From positions 6,742-16,557 of the forward strand of contig PAMF01000023.1 in NCBI GenBank assembly GCA_002707185.1: 9,816 nt of DNA, given 5' to 3'. Below, one piece after another: positions 6,644 through 9,816 of the stretch; position 1 is the stretch's first letter; each line of letters begins with the position of its first letter. The notes under the pieces are model-generated. The model was not told where the DNA came from. It did no database searches and worked only from the letters and a program-made list of their open reading frames with translations. The position numbers were made by a program, and so were the translations under genes. The stretch comes from Chloroflexota bacterium. Its GTDB lineage: Bacteria > Chloroflexota > Dehalococcoidia > UBA3495.

Positions 6644-7187
6644 ATTTGAAGCGACACAACTAATCCTCAGGCACGCAGGAGACCGACCCATCGTAGGAAA
6701 TCTCGGACCCACTAGTGACGAGCTCCGACATGCCGGACACAGAGACCGCAATTTTTATACATACGGGAACATGGGGCTATGCTCATCTCTAGCACTCGGT
6801 ATGGCATTGGGCACAGCGGAACAGGTAATATCGTTAGATGGCGATGGTTCACTCCTAATGAATCTAGGGACCATCGGTACAATTGGACGAGAATCACCTA
6901 AAAATTTAATCGTGATAGTCTGGGATAATGAGGAATGGGGCCAAACAGGGCATCAACCGAGTCATACCGCTATGGGTACGGATTTGGAACAGGTCGCTCA
7001 AAGCTGTGGAATATCCAATACCGCCACAGTACGTGAACTTGAAGATTTAGATGCAATATTTCAAACGGCTCTCAATCAAGATGGTCCTTGGTTCATTGTG
7101 GCCAAGATTCAGGAAACAGATTATATGCCCGTAGCTCCAGTGGAACCCGAATTTACTCTTTACAGATTCAGAAATTCCTTCCTCTAA
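6636..7187 (+). CDS. Sulfopyruvate/phosphonopyruvate decarboxylase-like, beta subunit (TPP PP domain)
   Basis: 183 residues, the diphosphate-binding half of the decarboxylase (ComE-like). It has 'VGNLGPTSDEL' at 20-30, then 'NMGLCSSLALGMALG' at 45-59. The TPP/metal motif starts at 'LDGDGSLLMNLG' (GDG at 69-71) and closes with 'WDNEEWGQTGHQ' (Asn98), a GDG-x25-DN arrangement. Family members usually read DNG-x-YG-x-TGGQ here; the substitutions E99, W101 and H106 may tune substrate fit. Together with the alpha subunit it forms a 351-residue equivalent of single-chain phosphonopyruvate decarboxylase. It starts with TTG and overlaps the alpha gene by 8 nt. A strong hairpin follows 14 nt after the stop. 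Reaction type is well supported; which 2-oxo acid is used is not. Confidence 0.87.
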   Translation: MYRFEATQLILRHAGDRPIVGNLGPTSDELRHAGHRDRNFYTYGNMGLCSSLALGMALGTAEQVISLDGDGSLLMNLGTIGTIGRESPKNLIVIVWDNEEWGQTGHQPSHTAMGTDLEQVAQSCGISNTATVRELEDLDAIFQTALNQDGPWFIVAKIQETDYMPVAPVEPEFTLYRFRNSFL

Positions 7188-7201
7188 AACAGAACTAACA
7201 T

Positions 7202-7240
7202 AAAGAAGAGAGGATCCTTTGTAAGGATCCTCTCTTCTTT
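7202..7240. terminator. Bidirectional hairpin terminator between convergent genes
   Basis: Perfect 18-bp inverted repeat: arms 7202-7219 and 7223-7240 with a 3-nt loop. It sits between the stops of the convergent decarboxylase beta and dienelactone hydrolase genes. The tail on each strand is TTCTTT rather than a pure T-run, so release may be somewhat weaker than at the 3813-3845 element, but the stem is longer. Confidence 0.85.
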
Positions 7241-7263
7241 GGCAACATTTCTTCGAACTATGT

Positions 7264-8094
7264 TTAGGTACCGAAAGGAGTCAGCGTCGGGTTTGGATTC
7301 AGCGGTAAGTGCTGCCCAAAGAATCCGACAGTTCTGTCCCAAGCATCTTTCGCGGAAGCTTCATGGTAACTACCCCTATCGTCGCAGTTAAATCCATGCC
7401 CAGCATCAGGATAAGATTTGAAATCATAGCTAACGCCACATTCTTTAAGCTTAGCCTCAATCGTAGCCGCGTCTGCAGGCGAAGGATTTTCATCCTTCCC
7501 ACCTAAGTTAGCCATGACTGGTATCTTGATTTGACTGGTTAGATCTATAGGAGCTGCGCCATCGCCGAACGGAGTCAAAATTCTTCCTGGATAGTAGCAA
7601 ACCGCCGCGCTGATTTGAGGGCAACTGGTTGCTGCCAAATAAGCTATGCGGCCACCGACACAGTAACCCACAATACCAATAGGCTGATCGTTGGATCGAC
7701 GCCATTGGCTACCCTGAGTCCATTTTATTACCTCGTTAATATCTTCAACGATCTCATCGTCTCTGAGAGCACCCATATATCTGTTCCTCGCAGGAACATC
7801 TTCTTCACCGTAACCCAACATAGGATTGGGATGTTCCCTATGGAACAGTGTTGGGGCAACCGCTATATATCCGGCAGCAGCAAATCTGTCACACACGTTT
7901 TGTATATGCTTATTTACGCCGAATGCCTCCTGAGCAACTATAACGGTTGGAAAACTACTACCAACAGTAGGTGCCGGATAACTAACATAAATGACCATGT
8001 CCTGACTTTCAGCACCTTGGTTCTCATCATAACCTTGCCCCGCCTGATCGGGATTTCCGCCTGCAAACCGAAGGTTTTCCCACATTGATGGCAT
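7264..8094 (-). CDS. Dienelactone hydrolase family protein
   Basis: 276 residues from the chosen start. It has the dienelactone hydrolase pattern of a cysteine-nucleophile alpha/beta hydrolase: 'VIVAQEAFGVN' at 51-61 with the conserved Glu56, and 'GYCVGG' at 143-148 with Cys145. Asp201 lies in 'GGKDENPSPAD' and His233 in 'AGHGFNCDD'. The Glu-Cys-Asp-His set matches carboxymethylenebutenolidase (EC 3.1.1.45). The family is broad and many members hydrolyse other lactones or esters. The frame extends upstream to 8154, but only the ATG at 8094 has a ribosome site (GGAGG, 6 nt away). The C-terminus has a Pro/Asn-rich tail. It is separated from the upstream DUF3500 gene by 241 nt, so it may have its own promoter. 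No chlorocatechol or catechol dioxygenase gene is nearby, so a classical beta-ketoadipate-type role is not supported here. Confidence 0.92.
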   Translation of the reverse strand: MPSMWENLRFAGGNPDQAGQGYDENQGAESQDMVIYVSYPAPTVGSSFPTVIVAQEAFGVNKHIQNVCDRFAAAGYIAVAPTLFHREHPNPMLGYGEEDVPARNRYMGALRDDEIVEDINEVIKWTQGSQWRRSNDQPIGIVGYCVGGRIAYLAATSCPQISAAVCYYPGRILTPFGDGAAPIDLTSQIKIPVMANLGGKDENPSPADAATIEAKLKECGVSYDFKSYPDAGHGFNCDDRGSYHEASAKDAWDRTVGFFGQHLPLNPNPTLTPFGT

Positions 8095-8100
8095 ATCTTT

Positions 8101-8105
8101 CCTCC
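8101..8105 (-). promoter_or_regulatory. Shine-Dalgarno that fixes the dienelactone hydrolase start
   Basis: On the minus strand GGAGG occurs 6 nt before the ATG at 8094, whereas the longer in-frame candidate at 8154 has no comparable site. Confidence 0.8.
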
Positions 8106-8125
8106 AAGTTAACGAAAATATTGAT

Positions 8126-8154
8126 CTTCTGACTAAGGGTCCATCTCCCGTCAA
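8126..8154 (-). promoter_or_regulatory. Weak candidate promoter for dienelactone hydrolase
   Basis: On the minus strand TTGACG (8154-8149, five of six) is followed after 17 nt by CAGAAG (8131-8126), which matches only three of six -10 bases. It would leave a leader of about 25-30 nt. It is low confidence, but it shares the TTGAC-N18-CAGAA pattern with the candidate at 6026-6054. Confidence 0.22.
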
Positions 8155-8335
8155 CCGCTCTGACGACCTACTTGATCATCCTAGACGCTTACATTATGCA
8201 AAGAGCTTGTGACCCTGCGCTGGCCAGATTTTAGCAAACCTATAGCCAACACACAAGTCACGGCCATACTCCCAAACAATTGGCCCCCCCAGACAGACAT
8301 AAATGGCTATTCGATATTTAGATTCTAGAATCGAC

Positions 8336-9328
8336 TTACAGAATTTTATACATCATCTTTGTATCTCTCATGACTTCTTCTCCAAAATCGTTGGCTACAT
8401 CTCTCCAAACAGAGTGGATGTGATTAGCTCCATTTTGGATGTTAACGAATTCTACGATGAAATTCCCGCCATGTAATCGGTAATAATGGTCCCGACTGCG
8501 ATCACTAACACCAGACCAGACCAATCGAAAATCGTCAACGCCTTGTTGACGGATTTGACCCATTTTCTCCTCGGCTATATCAGAACGCATTCCGTTGACG
8601 TATTCAGCTATCAACGATAATAGGGTTTCCTTTTGCGAACCACTCAGTTCAGAGCCAGGCAAGCCTTCATTGTCATGAACTACCGCCCTACTAGAGTTGT
8701 ACATAAGAACGTCCCAAGGCGCTTTATCATGGATAATAGCTTTAGACTTCTGGTCTTCTGTCAAACTAGATATTAACTCTACAGCCAAATCTTCACGCCG
8801 GTCTAAAATTCGAAGTCCTTGTTTATCGCCTTTTAATACTTCCGCAGGATTGGCGCCAAGAAAGAAGGGTGTGACAGATATGACCTTATCTCCCCAACAA
8901 TTGATATGCAGAGAAACATGATGACCTTCGACTCTCCAACCCCATGGACCTTCGCTACCAGGTTGGCCAAAAACAGTCCAAAAATACAATTCAGGGTTTC
9001 GATCCCAATCAGCCGTACCTTCTTCTACTTCCAATGGACCCAAAACCAGCTCATGTTCCATAATTTGCTTGGCTTTTAACGCAGTATCCGGAGCCAACGT
9101 GACATCTAAAATCGAGTATGCAAGATCTCTTTGAGTAGGATCCATATCGCGGAGTGGCAAACCATGTCTATTAAGCGGAGGATAATACCAAAATATCCTC
9201 TCTCCATCGACAAAATCAAATGTAGCTTTAGCTTTCTGTTGGGAATTAAGGCTGCCTACCCAATTATTGCAAGCCTCAGCAATTTCCGTTGTGATTTTGG
9301 CATTACCTAAACCTTGAACAGTTACCAT
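8336..9328 (-). CDS. DUF3500 domain protein (function unknown)
   Basis: 330 residues spanning nearly a whole DUF3500 domain. The recognisable blocks are 'WYYPPLNRHGLPLRDMDP' at 47-64, 'GPWGWRVEGHHVSLH' at 127-141, 'VTPFFLGANPAEV' at 152-164 and 'NHIHSVWRDVANDFG' at 302-316. The paired His residues (H136-H137; H303 and H305) look like candidates for metal binding or catalysis, but no activity is established that I know of. No signal peptide or membrane segment is seen, so it should be cytosolic. Start ATG has AAGGAG 7 nt upstream. It lies upstream of the dienelactone hydrolase on the same strand, within a catabolic neighbourhood, which suggests a role in small-molecule turnover without proving it. 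Confidence 0.9.
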   Translation of the reverse strand: MVTVQGLGNAKITTEIAEACNNWVGSLNSQQKAKATFDFVDGERIFWYYPPLNRHGLPLRDMDPTQRDLAYSILDVTLAPDTALKAKQIMEHELVLGPLEVEEGTADWDRNPELYFWTVFGQPGSEGPWGWRVEGHHVSLHINCWGDKVISVTPFFLGANPAEVLKGDKQGLRILDRREDLAVELISSLTEDQKSKAIIHDKAPWDVLMYNSSRAVVHDNEGLPGSELSGSQKETLLSLIAEYVNGMRSDIAEEKMGQIRQQGVDDFRLVWSGVSDRSRDHYYRLHGGNFIVEFVNIQNGANHIHSVWRDVANDFGEEVMRDTKMMYKIL

Positions 9329-9594
9329 TAGATTTCTCCTTGGTGGTTTTAAGGGTTATTCCCAGATTTTAACAACAATAACGTTGTACATAAGCATCGA
9401 GTTTAGAGGCAGCTAAATTACCTGTCAACGAATTCAAGAATTCAATTACTACACGACACCTGTATACATTAAGCCCTAGGTAACAAACGTCTATCGATGA
9501 CACTTGAACCACTACAGCACTGGACGACAGCCTTTGCTTCGACAATTTGCAGTCCATACAGATAGGACACCTAATAATGTCGCCATCCGTTGCT
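9329..9594. other. Intergenic region between thioredoxin-fold and DUF3500 genes
   Basis: A 266-nt stretch. It contains the DUF3500 ribosome site and promoter candidate and a GAATTC-AA-GAATTC direct repeat at 9430-9443. A 62-codon minus-strand frame (9369-9557) has Cys-rich, low-complexity-like content and no domain signal, so I do not treat it as a gene. No tRNA is recognised. Confidence 0.5.
9400..9428 (-). promoter_or_regulatory. Candidate sigma70-like promoter for the DUF3500 gene
   Basis: On the minus strand a perfect TTGACA (9428-9423) is followed after 17 nt by TAAACT (9405-9400), four of six -10 bases. It would leave a leader of about 65 nt before the ATG at 9328. This is the best-looking promoter candidate on the minus strand in this window. 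Confidence 0.4.
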
Positions 9595-9816
9595 TTAGGA
9601 AACGTTTAGCACGAACCCCAATGCAGATTCGAGTTCTTCCAAAGTGACAAATCCTTCAAAACATCTATCTACCTCTCCGTCACTATTTATAACAAATGTC
9701 CACGACTCATTAACCCAATCGGCTAACTGAGTAAACCCCCATTCTTCTACCGTATCAACCACTCTTAATCTATCCACGTCGCCTTCGATTTCAGAGGGAT
9801 TATCATAAATCTCGAC
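9595..9816 (-). CDS. Thioredoxin-fold protein, C-terminal end (5' truncated by window edge)
   Basis: The frame is open through the right edge, giving the last 73 residues of a longer protein; a GTG at 9777 is internal, not a start. The block 'ESWTFVINSDGEVDRCFEGF' followed by 'VTLEELESALG' is the classic end of a thioredoxin/TlpA-like fold: strand with F-V-I-N-x-D-G, strand with F-E-G-F, then a final helix. The preceding 'VDTVEEWGF...LADWVNESW' fits the helix and cis-Pro-region approach, although the usual Thr-Pro before the strand is replaced by Glu-Ser. The CxxC or peroxidatic Cys region lies outside the window, so redox activity cannot be judged. Confidence 0.65.
   Translation of the reverse strand, partial: VEIYDNPSEIEGDVDRLRVVDTVEEWGFTQLADWVNESWTFVINSDGEVDRCFEGFVTLEELESALGFVLNVS

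Larger units (their letters stand above)
8095..8335. other. Intergenic region between DUF3500 and dienelactone hydrolase genes
   Basis: A 241-nt gene-free stretch. It carries the ribosome site and a weak promoter candidate for the hydrolase, a C-run at 8284-8290, and a perfect 12-bp palindrome GATTCTAGAATC at 8321-8332, just past the DUF3500 stop. The palindrome has no loop or U-run, so I do not call it a terminator. No tRNA or other RNA gene is recognised. Confidence 0.5.

Noticed and set aside
7615..8088. A 157-codon open frame on the plus strand, opposite the dienelactone hydrolase
   Set aside because: It lies wholly antisense to a gene with an intact catalytic set, has no ribosome site that stands out, and its translation shows no family features.
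8095..8154. A 20-residue N-terminal extension of the dienelactone hydrolase
   Set aside because: No SD precedes the upstream ATG, while GGAGG sits 6 nt before the ATG at 8094; the extra residues match nothing expected of the family.
8321..8332. GATTCTAGAATC palindrome as a terminator for the DUF3500 gene
   Set aside because: No loop and no following U-run on the minus strand; more likely chance or an unrecognised binding site.
9369..9557. A 62-codon minus-strand frame between the thioredoxin-fold and DUF3500 genes
   Set aside because: No SD, no domain, Cys-rich odd composition, and it overlaps the best promoter candidate for the DUF3500 gene.
1..9816. Signs of CRISPR arrays, insertion sequences, integrases, attachment sites, tRNA or rRNA genes
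   Set aside because: No regularly spaced repeats, transposase or integrase frames, terminal inverted repeats or tRNA-like T-loop sequences were seen on reading either strand.

Overview
The window reads as a moderately AT-rich bacterial chromosome segment dense with small-molecule catabolic genes. It shows no phage, transposon, CRISPR, rRNA or tRNA signal. The mix is a luciferase-like flavin monooxygenase, a class III CoA-transferase, a MetX-like and a second alpha/beta hydrolase, a dienelactone hydrolase, a DUF3500 protein and a split TPP decarboxylase. This gene complement resembles marine Chloroflexota of the SAR202 / Dehalococcoidia type. That placement is an inference from gene content only; no phylogenetic marker is present.

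Layout. (1) Positions 1-3845, plus strand: a tight four-gene unit. It holds the C-terminal part of a MetX-like alpha/beta hydrolase, an MFS carrier (4-nt overlap, TTG start), an L-aspartate-dehydrogenase-family enzyme (11-nt gap) and a CaiB/BaiF CoA-transferase with a near-perfect Shine-Dalgarno. A perfect 14-bp inverted repeat closes the unit. (2) Positions 3872-5894, minus strand: an alpha/beta hydrolase followed by a luciferase-like monooxygenase (LLM). These converge on the first unit across the shared terminator. (3) Positions 6137-7187, plus strand, diverging from the hydrolase: a two-gene TPP-dependent decarboxylase of the sulfopyruvate/phosphonopyruvate type (alpha and beta subunits), coupled by an 8-nt overlap and ended by a perfect 18-bp inverted repeat. 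(4) Positions 7264-9816, minus strand: a dienelactone hydrolase, a DUF3500 protein and the C-terminal end of a thioredoxin-fold protein running off the right edge.

How it may work together. The first unit can import a small carboxylate-like solute (MFS), deaminate an amino acid (AspDH family) and activate an acid as its CoA ester (CaiB). The neighbouring units can monooxygenate, hydrolyse and decarboxylate 2-oxo acids. A speculative link is that an AspDH-like enzyme acting on an aspartate analogue such as cysteate would yield sulfopyruvate, the substrate class of the ComDE-like decarboxylase. Nothing in the sequence proves that substrate. No wholly new system is evident. The most interesting points are this possible sulfonate/phosphonate route, the uncharacterised DUF3500 protein with its conserved His motifs, and the two TTG-started coupled genes.
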